In this document: positions 35,732 to 45,383 of the stretch, piece by piece
Layout of the letters: every line of letters starts with the position of its first letter
Numbering within the stretch: position 1 is the stretch's first letter
NCBI GenBank assembly: GCA_002358575.1
Contig: DEPD01000148.1
Span: 1 to 64,000, forward strand
Origin: Lachnospiraceae bacterium UBA3401
GTDB lineage: Bacteria > Bacillota > Clostridia > Lachnospirales > Lachnospiraceae
DNA: 64,000 bases
Direction: 5' to 3'
Notes under the pieces: generated by a model
Databases searched by the model: none
Seen by the model: the letters and a program-made list of their open reading frames with translations, nothing else
Told to the model about the DNA's origin: nothing
Made by a program: the position numbers and the translations under genes

Positions 35732-37495
35732 ATGACTGCCATGAAATGGTTCTACTCTTTTCTCAAAAAACACAATCGCAGTATGGTGCTAGGACTTTTA
35801 TTAGTTACTGTAATTTCCATACTCGCCATTGTGAAGCCAATGGTTTCCGGCGCAATCGTCGATGATGTTATCACCGCCGGCGACTATGAATTGCTACCAA
35901 AGCTTATCGCACTCCTCATTCTAATCACAATCCTAAGGGGTGTGCTGCGCTTCTGGTCACAGGTTATCTTTGAAACCTGCTCACAAGATGTGCTCTATGC
36001 CATGCGAGATACTGTCTACCGAAAACTGCTTCAGGAGGATTTTAACTTTTATAATAAGAAGCGAACCGGTGATTTGTTAAGCCGACAGACTGGTGACATG
36101 GACGCCATACGGCATTTTATCGCCTTTGTGATCTATCAGGTTTATGAGAATGTTTTCCTATTTTTCTTTGCACTGATTATGATTTTCACTGTTAGCTGGA
36201 AACTTGCGCTTTGTATGTGTGTGGTGCTGCCGTTTGCGCTGCTTGTGACTTTAAGCCAAACCAAAAACGGTCGTCCTCACTTTCAGAAAATTCGAGAACA
36301 ATTTTCCTCACTCAATACCTTTGTGCAGGAGAATGTTAGCGGAAACCGCGTTGTAAAAGCGTTTTCCAAAGAGGACTATGAAATCGAAAAATTTAATAAA
36401 GAAAATGATAACTACAGAGATGCGGAACTTGCCGCCGCGGAAATCTGGACCAAATATGTGCCACAGTTTGAGTTCCTCTCAAATATGCTCACAATCATTC
36501 TAATGCTTATTGGTAGTATTATGGTAATTCAAAGCAGTATGACTCTTGGAAACTATGTCACAATCAATGGATATCTTTGGATGTTGATGAATCCTTTACG
36601 TCAGATAGGATGGCGTATTAACGATATCCAGCGCTTTACTACCTCCGTAGAAAAAATCTATGCGACCTACAGTGAGGAACCCAAAGTAAAACATCCCAAA
36701 AAGGCAATTCCCTGCCGCAGGCTTCAAGGAGATGTTGAGTTCCGAAATGTGTCTTATAGTGCGGACGACGAAGATATTATTCACAATGTCAGCTTTAAGG
36801 TAAAGAGTGGTCAAACCGTTGGAATCCTCGGTTCTACCGGCTCTGGTAAATCCACTATTATGAATTTAATTTGCCGCTTTTATGATGTCACAGATGGCGA
36901 AGTCCTGGTGGATGGACGAAATGTCAAAGAGCTGGACCTTTACAATCTTCGCCAAAATATCGGCATGGCAATGCAGGATGTCTTTCTCTTCTCCGATACC
37001 GTTGAGGGTAATATCGCCTACAGCCGACCAGACTGCCCTTTTGAGGAAGTGCAAAAAGCAGCTATTATGGCAGACGCAGACAACTTTATCCGCGAGATGC
37101 CTGATGGGTACGATACTATTATAGGAGAACGCGGTGTAGGACTTTCCGGCGGTCAAAAACAGCGCATCTCATTAGCAAGAGCTCTGTTAAAAGAACCTTC
37201 TATTTTAATATTAGATGATACAACCTCCGCTGTGGATATGGAAACGGAAAGCTATATTCAACAACAGCTAAACAACATTGACCATGCCTGCACGATATTT
37301 ATTGTTGCCTATCGCATCTCCTCTATTAAGGATTCAGACCTTATTCTAGTATTAAATAATGGAGAGATTGTGGAACAAGGAACACATGAGGAACTACTAG
37401 CAAACAACGGCTACTATGCAACAGTATTCCGCCATCAATATGGTGAATTTGAAAAGTACGTTGATGAAATCAATCAAAATACAATTAGGAGGTGA
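35732..37495 (+). CDS. ABC exporter half-transporter, degenerate-site subunit (BmrC-like)
   Basis: 587 residues from the ATG at 35732 (GAGG 9 nt upstream). Six membrane helices (about 20-310), then an ATPase domain with Walker A G-S-T-G-S-G-K-S-T, signature L-S-G-G-Q-K-Q and Walker B L-I-L-D-D-T-T-S-A-V-D. The catalytic Glu after Walker B is Asp, and the switch His is Tyr (I-V-A-Y-R-I-S), so this subunit contributes a degenerate ATP site. That is the hallmark of heterodimeric exporters such as BmrC/BmrD. The next gene starts 5 bp later and supplies the partner. Substrate unknown; possibly drugs or peptides. Confidence 0.9.
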   Translation: MTAMKWFYSFLKKHNRSMVLGLLLVTVISILAIVKPMVSGAIVDDVITAGDYELLPKLIALLILITILRGVLRFWSQVIFETCSQDVLYAMRDTVYRKLLQEDFNFYNKKRTGDLLSRQTGDMDAIRHFIAFVIYQVYENVFLFFFALIMIFTVSWKLALCMCVVLPFALLVTLSQTKNGRPHFQKIREQFSSLNTFVQENVSGNRVVKAFSKEDYEIEKFNKENDNYRDAELAAAEIWTKYVPQFEFLSNMLTIILMLIGSIMVIQSSMTLGNYVTINGYLWMLMNPLRQIGWRINDIQRFTTSVEKIYATYSEEPKVKHPKKAIPCRRLQGDVEFRNVSYSADDEDIIHNVSFKVKSGQTVGILGSTGSGKSTIMNLICRFYDVTDGEVLVDGRNVKELDLYNLRQNIGMAMQDVFLFSDTVEGNIAYSRPDCPFEEVQKAAIMADADNFIREMPDGYDTIIGERGVGLSGGQKQRISLARALLKEPSILILDDTTSAVDMETESYIQQQLNNIDHACTIFIVAYRISSIKDSDLILVLNNGEIVEQGTHEELLANNGYYATVFRHQYGEFEKYVDEINQNTIRR

Positions 37496-37500
37496 AAAGC

Positions 37501-39303
37501 ATGGCACGAAATAAATACGATATAGACGAAGTGATGGAAGATAAGTTCGATCTCAATCAACTAAAACGCGTGTTCCAATATGTGAAGCCCTATCGCGGAC
37601 AACTCACCTTTGCACTTTTTCTGATGTTGTCCTCCTCTGCTCTCACCATGCTCTTTCCTATGTTTATCAGTGAGATTATGGATACCTATATTCCTGAAAA
37701 AAATATTCAGGCAATTGTCGCTATCGCAATACTGTCACTTATAATTGTATTGTATACTTGCGTGTGTATTCGGTTAAAAATACGCATCACAAGCCGCATT
37801 GGACAGGCGATTGTACATCAATTGCGCTCCGATATTTTCAGTCATTTGCAGGAATTGCCCTTCTCCTACTATGACGACCGTCCCCACGGAAAGATACAAG
37901 TGCGTGTCGTCAACTATGTAAACAGTTTGAGTGATCTGCTCTCAAATGGTATTATCAACACCATCACTGATATGTGCAACTTAATTTTTATCCTAATTTT
38001 TATGTTTCTATTGCATGTACGACTCACATTAATTTGTCTATGCGGTTTGCCTATACTTATGGGTGTAATTATCTTTGTAAAAAGACGCCAACGACGCGCA
38101 TGGCAAATACAGAGCAATAAGCAATCCAATCTCACTGCTTATATTGCAGAAAGTATCAATGGAATCCGAGTGACACAATCTTTTGTGCGCGAGCACGAAA
38201 ACACTTCCATTTTTAATCATCTCAGCGATAGCTATCGAAGTGCATGGATGCGCGCAGTAAAGTACAACTTTATTATGTGGCCTTGTATTGACTCTATCTC
38301 AACCGTCACAACCGCACTCATCTATGTTATTGGCATTGGATGGATTTCTGGGGAACTTTATGGTGTGACAGTTGGTATCTTGATTGCATTTACCTCTTAC
38401 ATCTCAAGATTTTGGGAGCCAATCAATACCCTCGCCTCATTTTACAACTCTCTGCTCACTGCCATCGCCTACTTAGAACGCATTTTTGAGACAATTGACG
38501 AGCCAGTAAATGTAAAAGATTCACAGGACGCTGTACCCATGCCACCAATCAAAGGCAGCGTTACATTTCAAGATGTATGCTTTAGCTATGAGGATGGTGT
38601 TCCAATTTTAAATAAGGTAAACTTTACAACAAATCCAGGTGATACATATGCAATTGTGGGACCTACTGGTGCTGGAAAATCCACCATTGTAAATTTGATC
38701 AGTCGTTTCTACAATGTAGACTCCGGCAAAATTTTAATTGACGGCACAGATATCTCCAGCGTAACGCTGAAATCACTGCGTAGACAAATGGGAATTATGA
38801 TGCAGGACAGTTTTATTTTTTCCGGCACCATTATGGACAATATTCGTTATGGAAATCTGACTGCCACTGACGAGGAAGTGATCACCGCCGCCAAAACAGT
38901 ATGTGCCCATGATTTTATTATGGAAATGGAAAATGGCTACCAGACGCAAGTCAACGAGCGCGGAAGCCGTCTCTCAGCAGGTCAGCGCCAGCTCATCAGT
39001 TTTGCGCGGGCACTACTAGAAAATCCAGCAATCCTAATACTTGATGAGGCAACCTCAAGCATAGATACTGAGACAGAAATTTTACTGCAAAAAGGGTTAA
39101 ACAAACTTCTGGAAGGTCGAACCTCCTTTATTATTGCCCACAGACTTTCCACAATAAAAAATGCAAGCCGTATTCTGTATGTAGACAAAGGAAATATCCT
39201 TGAAGCCGGAACACACGAAGAACTGCTTGCACAGAAAGGAGAATATTATAAACTTTTTATGTCGCAGTATGATTTCTTGGTGAATAGACAGAGTGGGAAT
39301 TAG
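37501..39303 (+). CDS. ABC exporter half-transporter, catalytic subunit (BmrD-like)
   Basis: 600 residues from the ATG at 37501 (AGGAGG 8 nt upstream, inside the end of the previous gene). Six membrane helices, then an ATPase with Walker A G-P-T-G-A-G-K-S-T, signature L-S-A-G-Q-R-Q, intact Walker B plus Glu (L-D-E-A-T-S-S-I-D) and switch His (I-A-H-R-L-S-T). All key residues are canonical here, in contrast to the partner. The pair probably forms one heterodimeric exporter. Confidence 0.92.
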   Translation: MARNKYDIDEVMEDKFDLNQLKRVFQYVKPYRGQLTFALFLMLSSSALTMLFPMFISEIMDTYIPEKNIQAIVAIAILSLIIVLYTCVCIRLKIRITSRIGQAIVHQLRSDIFSHLQELPFSYYDDRPHGKIQVRVVNYVNSLSDLLSNGIINTITDMCNLIFILIFMFLLHVRLTLICLCGLPILMGVIIFVKRRQRRAWQIQSNKQSNLTAYIAESINGIRVTQSFVREHENTSIFNHLSDSYRSAWMRAVKYNFIMWPCIDSISTVTTALIYVIGIGWISGELYGVTVGILIAFTSYISRFWEPINTLASFYNSLLTAIAYLERIFETIDEPVNVKDSQDAVPMPPIKGSVTFQDVCFSYEDGVPILNKVNFTTNPGDTYAIVGPTGAGKSTIVNLISRFYNVDSGKILIDGTDISSVTLKSLRRQMGIMMQDSFIFSGTIMDNIRYGNLTATDEEVITAAKTVCAHDFIMEMENGYQTQVNERGSRLSAGQRQLISFARALLENPAILILDEATSSIDTETEILLQKGLNKLLEGRTSFIIAHRLSTIKNASRILYVDKGNILEAGTHEELLAQKGEYYKLFMSQYDFLVNRQSGN

Positions 39304-39366
39304 AAACAAATCTACAATTAAGAAACAAATTATTGTAATATCATTTTATTCTATAATTGACTTATT

Positions 39367-39410
39367 GAGCACCAGAAGCTTTTTAGCATATTTGGTGCTC
39401 TTGTTGTCTT
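39367..39410 (+). terminator. Terminator of the ABC exporter pair
   Basis: GAGCACCA (39367-39374) pairs with TGGTGCTC (39393-39400) around an 18-base loop, followed by a T-rich run (TTGTTGTCTTT). The 3' arm overlaps the last codons of the convergent cytidylyltransferase gene. Confidence 0.72.
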
Positions 39411-40114
39411 TGTATTAGCACATTAGTAAAACGGTCTAAATCTTCCTTTGTCGTAATCTTAAAATTCCCTTCATCACCTGGTATCATAACGATATCCAGC
39501 CCTGCCATAATTGCAGGTTCTGTCGAACCATTCACCGACCGTATCTGGTCTGGAAACAATTTTTCGTTCGCCTCAAAATACCTGCCAATTTGAAAAGTTT
39601 CCGGCGCCTGCCCTGCATAAATTTCACTTCGCTCTAACAATGCACTAATTTTCTTCCCGTCCTCACTTTTATAGACAGTATCTTTCATGGAAAGTACAGG
39701 AATCACACCGTCATGTCCCTTTACTGCCTCCAAACTATCTGTTATCATCTGCGCAGAAAGCAAAGGTCTCGCCGCATCATGAATGATTACATTATCTGAC
39801 TCCTTCGCATACAAACCAATATCTTTCAGTCCATAATATATTGAGAGCTGTCGATTCTCTCCTGGTTTAGAAAATCCACGAAACTTTTTGTCACAATTAT
39901 TCTGCGAACAATCATACATTTCAAGACAGTTTAAGATTGTATCCCACCACTGCCTATCTGCCACAATCTGAATTGCATCAATCTCTTTATGCCTCACAAA
40001 CTGTTCGATACAATAAGAAATAATTGGTCTGTCACAAACTTCTATATACTGTTTGGGAATATTCGCTCCAAGACGTGTACCTGTCCCTCCTGATAATATC
40101 AGTGCAACATTCAT
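39383..40114 (-). CDS. IspD/TarI-family cytidylyltransferase
   Basis: 243 residues. A CTP-using nucleotidyltransferase: L-S-G-G-T-G-T-R-L-G-A-N-I-P-K-Q-Y (CTP binding), a central I-H-D-A-A-R-P-L and K-D-T-V-Y-K. In IspD it makes CDP-methylerythritol; in TarI, CDP-ribitol. The location at the end of a glycan locus, directly after a pentulose-phosphate epimerase-like gene, favours activation of a pentose or pentitol phosphate for the polymer. No TarJ reductase is adjacent. GGAGGG lies before the ATG. Last gene of the locus. Confidence 0.82.
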   Translation of the reverse strand: MNVALILSGGTGTRLGANIPKQYIEVCDRPIISYCIEQFVRHKEIDAIQIVADRQWWDTILNCLEMYDCSQNNCDKKFRGFSKPGENRQLSIYYGLKDIGLYAKESDNVIIHDAARPLLSAQMITDSLEAVKGHDGVIPVLSMKDTVYKSEDGKKISALLERSEIYAGQAPETFQIGRYFEANEKLFPDQIRSVNGSTEPAIMAGLDIVMIPGDEGNFKITTKEDLDRFTNVLIQRQQEHQIC

Positions 40115-40138
40115 ATTTTCCCTCCAACTTCTGTTTCT

Positions 40139-40810
40139 TTACATTGAATCGTCACAGTATTGACGAATTTCCTGTATCACTTCCTTATAAGATTTTTCTT
40201 TTCCAAATAAGAGCGTCGTGCCAAGCACAAATCCATCCATTCCCATTGGTGCAAATTTAAGAATCTTATCAGCACTGCATGCCCCATCCCAATAGGTCTT
40301 AAATTTCATTTCGTCCTTTAAATGCAACAGACGTGTTATCTTTTTTCCGACATAAGGCATGTACATCTGTCCTGCATTGCCAGGATTTACTGTCATAATT
40401 AACACTTTTTTCACAATGCGAAGCATCTCATACACTGTCTCCACGCTTGTCCCTGGATTAATTGCAATCCCAGGCACCATACCCGCATCTATAATCTTCT
40501 GCAAAGTAGTCGAAGGGTGATACTCTGCCTCAGGGTGAATATAAACCGTATCACCAGGACGCAGATTCTTTAGAAAGAGCTGCACATTATTATTTGGATG
40601 TTCAATCATCAAATGCACATCAAGCGGCTTTTTTGTCGCGCTGGCTATGTATTTCATATCGTTTAACGACATTGCAAAGTTCGGTACAAACCGTCCATCC
40701 ATAATATCAATATGAAAAGAATCAATCCCACCTTCGTCCAGTTCCCGGACTTCTTTCTCTAAATTGCCATAGTTGGCACACATCAGTGATGCAGTTAGTT
40801 CTAAACACAT
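40139..40810 (-). CDS. Ribulose-phosphate 3-epimerase-like protein
   Basis: 223 residues, TIM barrel. Metal and catalytic motifs: S-F-H-I-D-I-M-D-G-R-F-V-P-N, D-V-H-L-M-I-E-H-P and V-N-P-G-N-A-G-Q. The second catalytic segment is Y-W-D-G-A-C-S instead of the usual V-D-G-G-I, and F-V-L-G-T-T replaces the usual V-A-G-S. It interconverts ribulose- and xylulose-5-phosphate in the family. The diverged C-terminal loops and the glycan neighbourhood suggest a specialised paralogue feeding the adjacent cytidylyltransferase. Confidence 0.82.
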   Translation of the reverse strand: MCLELTASLMCANYGNLEKEVRELDEGGIDSFHIDIMDGRFVPNFAMSLNDMKYIASATKKPLDVHLMIEHPNNNVQLFLKNLRPGDTVYIHPEAEYHPSTTLQKIIDAGMVPGIAINPGTSVETVYEMLRIVKKVLIMTVNPGNAGQMYMPYVGKKITRLLHLKDEMKFKTYWDGACSADKILKFAPMGMDGFVLGTTLLFGKEKSYKEVIQEIRQYCDDSM

Positions 40811-40833
40811 TCGTTGTCTCCCTATTGAAAATA

Positions 40834-41886
40834 CTATTCAAGAAAGTTTTTATCTGCATATACAATCTTGTACTTATCGCGATTTACATTAAAAAAAAGT
40901 GTGATTAACCTCTCTGAAAGAAATCCTGGATACCGATTCTGATACGCATCCTCTCGTATTCCACCATGTTCTGCACAAATAAACAAAATTGGAAAAAGCC
41001 ATGAACATAAACTATTAAGTATCTCCTTCTTCATAATAAACATATTACAAGGAGAGTATAAATTTGTATCAAAAAAACAAATTGCCTCTTTATAGTATTG
41101 TGGATATATTCTTCTCATATAATCCATCATAAAATCCCAATCCGTTGCTACATGTCTTTCTTTATAATTTGCAGCAATACTTGACATAACATATAGCGGG
41201 GTTGGTAAAATCACATCAATATCTCTATCTTTCATTTGTTGATACCAACCCTCTTTTAAAATAAAATGCCTTCGATAATGCTCAAGTCCTACAACATCTT
41301 GCTTGGCATTTTTCCATATCCAATACAGTACTGTCAATTCACAAAACTGCTTATTTCTATCCGATATATTTTCCCCAGTATCATCCATTATCTTACATAT
41401 TTTGTCTGATGCAAGTATTGCTCCAGCTTGAATCTCTCTCTGAAATTTGGTCATATTATAGTTTTGCTTTAACGGTTTGTCAAAAACAGATCGCGCAATA
41501 TATATATTTGCTGGCTCACTAGCATTATCCAATTTATTATAATTTTCACCGTTTTCTGTATAATAACATTCAAGAAATAAATTACGCAATTTAAGATCAA
41601 GCTCAGGCGTAAGAGGAATAATCTTTTTCATTCCCATCCTATGCAACTTTTGGGTTAAATTATAATGATATACTCCTCTCGTTCCCAAATACACAGGATA
41701 ATCTGAATGAAGTTTTGTGTTCTCGTCAAACCAAATTACTGGAATACCATCAATTTCCAAATTATTTTTCTCATCATTATCATATAGGTATGCTGCTATC
41801 TTTATATTTGGATATAATTTTGAAAGATATACTCCTAATGTTTGCGCCCTTGAATGAGCACCAACAATGTATATTTTTTGTTCCAT
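40834..41886 (-). CDS. DUF4422 glycosyltransferase with N-terminal Rossmann-like module
   Basis: 350 residues. The first roughly 110 residues form a Rossmann-like module (I-Y-I-V-G-A-H-S-R-A-Q then A-Y-L-Y-D-N-D). The rest is a DUF4422 domain recognised by E-L-T-V-L-Y-W-I-W-K-N and V-G-L-E-H-Y-R-R-H-F, a family found in capsule clusters and regarded as glycosyltransferases. AAGGTGA lies before the ATG. The stand-alone family usually lacks the N-terminal module. Confidence 0.8.
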   Translation of the reverse strand: MEQKIYIVGAHSRAQTLGVYLSKLYPNIKIAAYLYDNDEKNNLEIDGIPVIWFDENTKLHSDYPVYLGTRGVYHYNLTQKLHRMGMKKIIPLTPELDLKLRNLFLECYYTENGENYNKLDNASEPANIYIARSVFDKPLKQNYNMTKFQREIQAGAILASDKICKIMDDTGENISDRNKQFCELTVLYWIWKNAKQDVVGLEHYRRHFILKEGWYQQMKDRDIDVILPTPLYVMSSIAANYKERHVATDWDFMMDYMRRIYPQYYKEAICFFDTNLYSPCNMFIMKKEILNSLCSWLFPILFICAEHGGIREDAYQNRYPGFLSERLITLFFNVNRDKYKIVYADKNFLE

Positions 41887-41969
41887 ATAGGTTCACCTTA
41901 AATTCCTATTAAATATCAAGTAAATTACTTGCAAGATATAACTATCTAATTATTTCGTTTTTAATAACG

Positions 41970-42836
41970 CTAAACTTGATTTATCCCTATTGGAGTTTTT
42001 GTTATTTGAATTCCTCTTTCCTGTTCAAAAAAATCTACTGCCTGCCTTACTCCAGAAAAAACATCAGAAAAATAATCATGTAGCAATATACATCCTCTAT
42101 CTATCATTTTGTCCCAAAAAAATCTTAGCCCATTTAACATTGGTATATACAAATCCATATCCAAATTTACAAAACAGAATTTATCCTCTACTCCTAACAT
42201 ACTCTCAGGAAAATAACCTTTCTTTATTATAATATTTTCTGGATAAGTCATTTTTTGCATAACGAAATCGATTTCTGTATCTGCAAAAAACAACTTATTT
42301 GCAAATCTACTCTGATTAAAAACCTTATTATTCATACCTTTTTCGTATTGAAGGTCGTCGTTATCAAATCCTTCAAAAGTATCACATAGATATAACTTTC
42401 TATCAGAAAAATAATAATTAATAAATTTTGCGGAATCTCCTAAAAACACACCACATTCCGCAACACTTCCTTCTATTTGTCCTTGCTTAATCCAATCTGC
42501 ATATCCTTTTATAAATGCAGTTCTTTGATCAACAAACAATTCTAAATATTGAATATCTGTGAATACATCCACTACTTTATCCTGTGGAATATCTAATTGC
42601 ACAGTTAATTCTTTAATCTGTTTGACAGCAATAGGGCTGCTGACAACGATCATTAATATATCAAAATCCTTTTCTAAAATCTGATTTGGGCTGATGATAG
42701 GATAAGATAATAATGTCTGTTCCCATATTTTTTCATTGCTATCTGTATATGCAATTACTTCCTTATCCCCCTGCACAAGCAAATTAGGTAATATCTGTCT
42801 CCCATAATCACCGCATCCCCATATAATAATTTTCAT
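41970..42836 (-). CDS. TylF-type O-methyltransferase with N-terminal Rossmann-like module
   Basis: 288 residues. The N-terminal module I-I-I-W-G-C-G-D-Y-G-R-Q (1-90) is followed by a TylF/MycF methyltransferase: V-A-E-C-G-V-F-L-G-D-S (SAM binding), L-C-D-T-F-E-G-F, F-V-N-L-D-M-D-L-Y (metal Asp) and L-L-H-D-Y-F-S. Family members methylate sugar hydroxyls. GGAGG lies 4 nt before the ATG. It probably O-methylates a sugar of the glycan; this gene has no homopolymer tract. Confidence 0.85.
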   Translation of the reverse strand: MKIIIWGCGDYGRQILPNLLVQGDKEVIAYTDSNEKIWEQTLLSYPIISPNQILEKDFDILMIVVSSPIAVKQIKELTVQLDIPQDKVVDVFTDIQYLELFVDQRTAFIKGYADWIKQGQIEGSVAECGVFLGDSAKFINYYFSDRKLYLCDTFEGFDNDDLQYEKGMNNKVFNQSRFANKLFFADTEIDFVMQKMTYPENIIIKKGYFPESMLGVEDKFCFVNLDMDLYIPMLNGLRFFWDKMIDRGCILLHDYFSDVFSGVRQAVDFFEQERGIQITKTPIGINQV

Positions 42837-42844
42837 ACAACCTC

Positions 42845-44044
42845 CTACTTTTCCAATCCAAAAGCTTTTTTTGTCTCTTCCGAAAAAATTAATTCCACAT
42901 CCATCATATATATTTTCTTTTCAGGATATTTCTTGGTCAACTCTGCAAATAGCTCATTTCTTGACTTTTCATATGTATTCGCAATCAATACTATGTCACA
43001 GTCAACATGATTCAACGCAATTGGATTATTGACTGCAAGTCCCATTTTCTGTAATTCTGTATAATTTCGATCCAACCATAACACTACATTGCAAAACCTT
43101 GTTCTTTTAAGATAATTATAAAGCCTTTGACCATATGTCCCTGCGCCATATAAAATAATATTGCTCCCCTTATACACTTCCTTAAATGGAAACAAATAAT
43201 CCAATGTATCATAATTTTTGTATAGACCATCTGCACGTGGAATCATCAAAAATAAAACATATTTTAACCACTGTTCTCTCAAATCAAAAATTCCAGAATA
43301 TTTCTCAAATATATGATTAACTGAAGAAAATAAAACACCAAATTGTTCTCTTTCTTTTTCATAATTTTGGATATTTTTTACCATAGACCCTGTAGTTTGT
43401 CTATAATGATACAAGCACTTGCTCATAACATAAATACTGTGTGCATTTAGTAATGCAGGATATGTACAAGCAGCATCTTCCCCCATACATATTCTTTCAT
43501 CTACAGCCATTTGATAACACATTATGCTCTCTTTCTTAAATAATTTCCCCCACACTCCTGCTGATACATTCCAATCAAAAAAAGCATCTCCAACAATCAT
43601 ACTTGGATACACGGTCTCAATCAATTGACGCTTATCATAATACCCTTCCTCTAAACCACACAATACTTTCTTGGATATATTACCTGTATCCTCAATATGT
43701 CCACACATAACAATATCCACTTGATATCTATCCAAAATGTTAAATAATTCCATAAACATATTGGCTTCAATCCAATCATCTCCATCAACATATGCAACAT
43801 ATTCTCCTTGTGCTTCGACCAGACCAGCCTTTCTTGCACTGACAAGACCGCCATTTTCTTTATGTATCACTTTAATTCGGGAATCTCTTTCTTTATATTT
43901 GTCACAGATCTTGCTACAGGAATCTTTAGAACCGTCATCCACTAACAATATTTCTAAATCTGTATATGTCTGTTTCATAATACTCTCTATACATTGTGGC
44001 AAATAATTTTCAATATTATATATTGGTACAATTATACTTATCAT
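42845..44044 (-). CDS. GT2 glycosyltransferase with C-terminal Rossmann-like module
   Basis: 399 residues. GT-A domain: I-S-I-I-V-P-I-Y-N-I-E, L-L-V-D-D-G-S-K-D, and V-A-Y-V-D-G-D-D-W (DxD). The F-K-K-E motif and helical part run to about 295. The last roughly 95 residues start N-I-I-L-Y-G-A-G-T-Y-G-Q and form the same Rossmann-like module seen in its neighbours. It lies 8 bp upstream of the TylF-type gene. Confidence 0.88.
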   Translation of the reverse strand: MISIIVPIYNIENYLPQCIESIMKQTYTDLEILLVDDGSKDSCSKICDKYKERDSRIKVIHKENGGLVSARKAGLVEAQGEYVAYVDGDDWIEANMFMELFNILDRYQVDIVMCGHIEDTGNISKKVLCGLEEGYYDKRQLIETVYPSMIVGDAFFDWNVSAGVWGKLFKKESIMCYQMAVDERICMGEDAACTYPALLNAHSIYVMSKCLYHYRQTTGSMVKNIQNYEKEREQFGVLFSSVNHIFEKYSGIFDLREQWLKYVLFLMIPRADGLYKNYDTLDYLFPFKEVYKGSNIILYGAGTYGQRLYNYLKRTRFCNVVLWLDRNYTELQKMGLAVNNPIALNHVDCDIVLIANTYEKSRNELFAELTKKYPEKKIYMMDVELIFSEETKKAFGLEK

Positions 44045-45383
44045 TTCTCTCTAAATTATCACTATTATTTAATATAGATTGTTTTATCAACATTATTATT
44101 TCGACAAATCCAACTGTAGTTATTTTTTCATATTTTCGCTCAATAAGAACCTTCTTTATTTCACTTTGTACTCTATCCCCTATAGCCGCAATAACAATCC
44201 TAACATTCTGTTCATCCAACAACTTTTCATTAAATATATGGACGTGTATTTTATATACTTCTGATACATTGTTTGCTATATCTGACACTACTATTCTTAT
44301 TTTTTCTCTACTATACTGACAAAAAACCAATAAATATCTAACAAATGCTTCTGCAACTGCTCCTGCACCATATATCACTATATTTTTCTTAGACGCAATC
44401 TCTTCTAAAAACTGTGTATCTAAAATGTTTTGCTCTTTATCCAAATTAAAAACAAAATTATTTACAACGATTGCACATAACTGTTTATATTCGTTTTCAG
44501 ATTTTAGGTTCGTCAAATTATTAACACAGACGGCTGCCGCCATGTCATGAAAACTTTTATTATATTGCTGTAATATATTTCTATTTTTCAAAAAATCTTT
44601 CACAGCATAAAGCGCTTTTATAAAATCTTCTGGAGTATCATCAATGTTTCCTTGTAAACTACAATTATTATGTACTCTATAGTACAATAATTTTTTATCA
44701 ATAATTCCAATTCTTTTCGCAACGGAAAGAGCCGAATATGTAAAATACAAATCATTTGACCTTTTTATTCCCTGAAATATGAAATGATTTTGTGTAATAA
44801 AATCTCTTAAAAACAATTTATTCCAAGCAACTGGTATTGTAAAACTATATATCACATCAACAAGTTCAGAGGATGCCTTAATTCCAGTTCCAAATAACGG
44901 TGCACGTAGCGCATGCCATGTATCAGAAATTATCTTATTGCTTAAATTATCATATTTATATGCATCAAAAATTAATATATCTGTATTATCTATTTCTGCC
45001 TTTGTTATCAAATTTTCCAACATATCATTACAGAAGAAATCGTCTGAATCTAAAAATAATAAATACTTTCCCCTTGCAATTTTCATGCCTGTATTTCGCG
45101 CGATACCTGCAAATTGATTTTTTTGACTCAGTACGATAATTCTATTGTCACGATTTTCATACTCTTTTAGTATTTCAAAAGAAAGGTCTTGTGATCCATC
45201 ATCAATACAAATAATCTCAAAATTTATATAAGTTTGCTTCAATAAACTATCAAGACATTCTCTAATATATTTTTCTGAATTATAAACTGGTATGATAATG
45301 GATACTATTATTTTATTTTTATCTTGTATTGTATAACAATTATGTGTTTTTATTTTCTTCACCTCAAATACGAACCCATTCAT
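44016..45383 (-). CDS. GT2 glycosyltransferase with C-terminal Rossmann-like module
   Basis: 455 residues. GT-A domain: V-S-I-I-I-P-V-Y-N-S-E, C-I-D-D-G-S-Q-D, and L-F-L-D-S-D-D-F-F (DxD). The C-terminal module N-I-V-I-Y-G-A-G-A-V-A-E starts at about 330. The start at 45383 overlaps the fucosyltransferase end by 20 bp and lacks a clear Shine-Dalgarno box, so a GTG 24 nt later is an alternative. Its 3' end overlaps the next GT2 gene by 29 bp. Strongly AT-rich. Confidence 0.87.
   Translation of the reverse strand: MNGFVFEVKKIKTHNCYTIQDKNKIIVSIIIPVYNSEKYIRECLDSLLKQTYINFEIICIDDGSQDLSFEILKEYENRDNRIIVLSQKNQFAGIARNTGMKIARGKYLLFLDSDDFFCNDMLENLITKAEIDNTDILIFDAYKYDNLSNKIISDTWHALRAPLFGTGIKASSELVDVIYSFTIPVAWNKLFLRDFITQNHFIFQGIKRSNDLYFTYSALSVAKRIGIIDKKLLYYRVHNNCSLQGNIDDTPEDFIKALYAVKDFLKNRNILQQYNKSFHDMAAAVCVNNLTNLKSENEYKQLCAIVVNNFVFNLDKEQNILDTQFLEEIASKKNIVIYGAGAVAEAFVRYLLVFCQYSREKIRIVVSDIANNVSEVYKIHVHIFNEKLLDEQNVRIVIAAIGDRVQSEIKKVLIERKYEKITTVGFVEIIMLIKQSILNNSDNLERNDKYNCTNI

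Noticed and set aside
39367..39400. Bidirectional terminator also serving the glycan locus
   Set aside because: A U run follows the stem only on the plus strand; the stem overlaps the last codons of the minus-strand gene.
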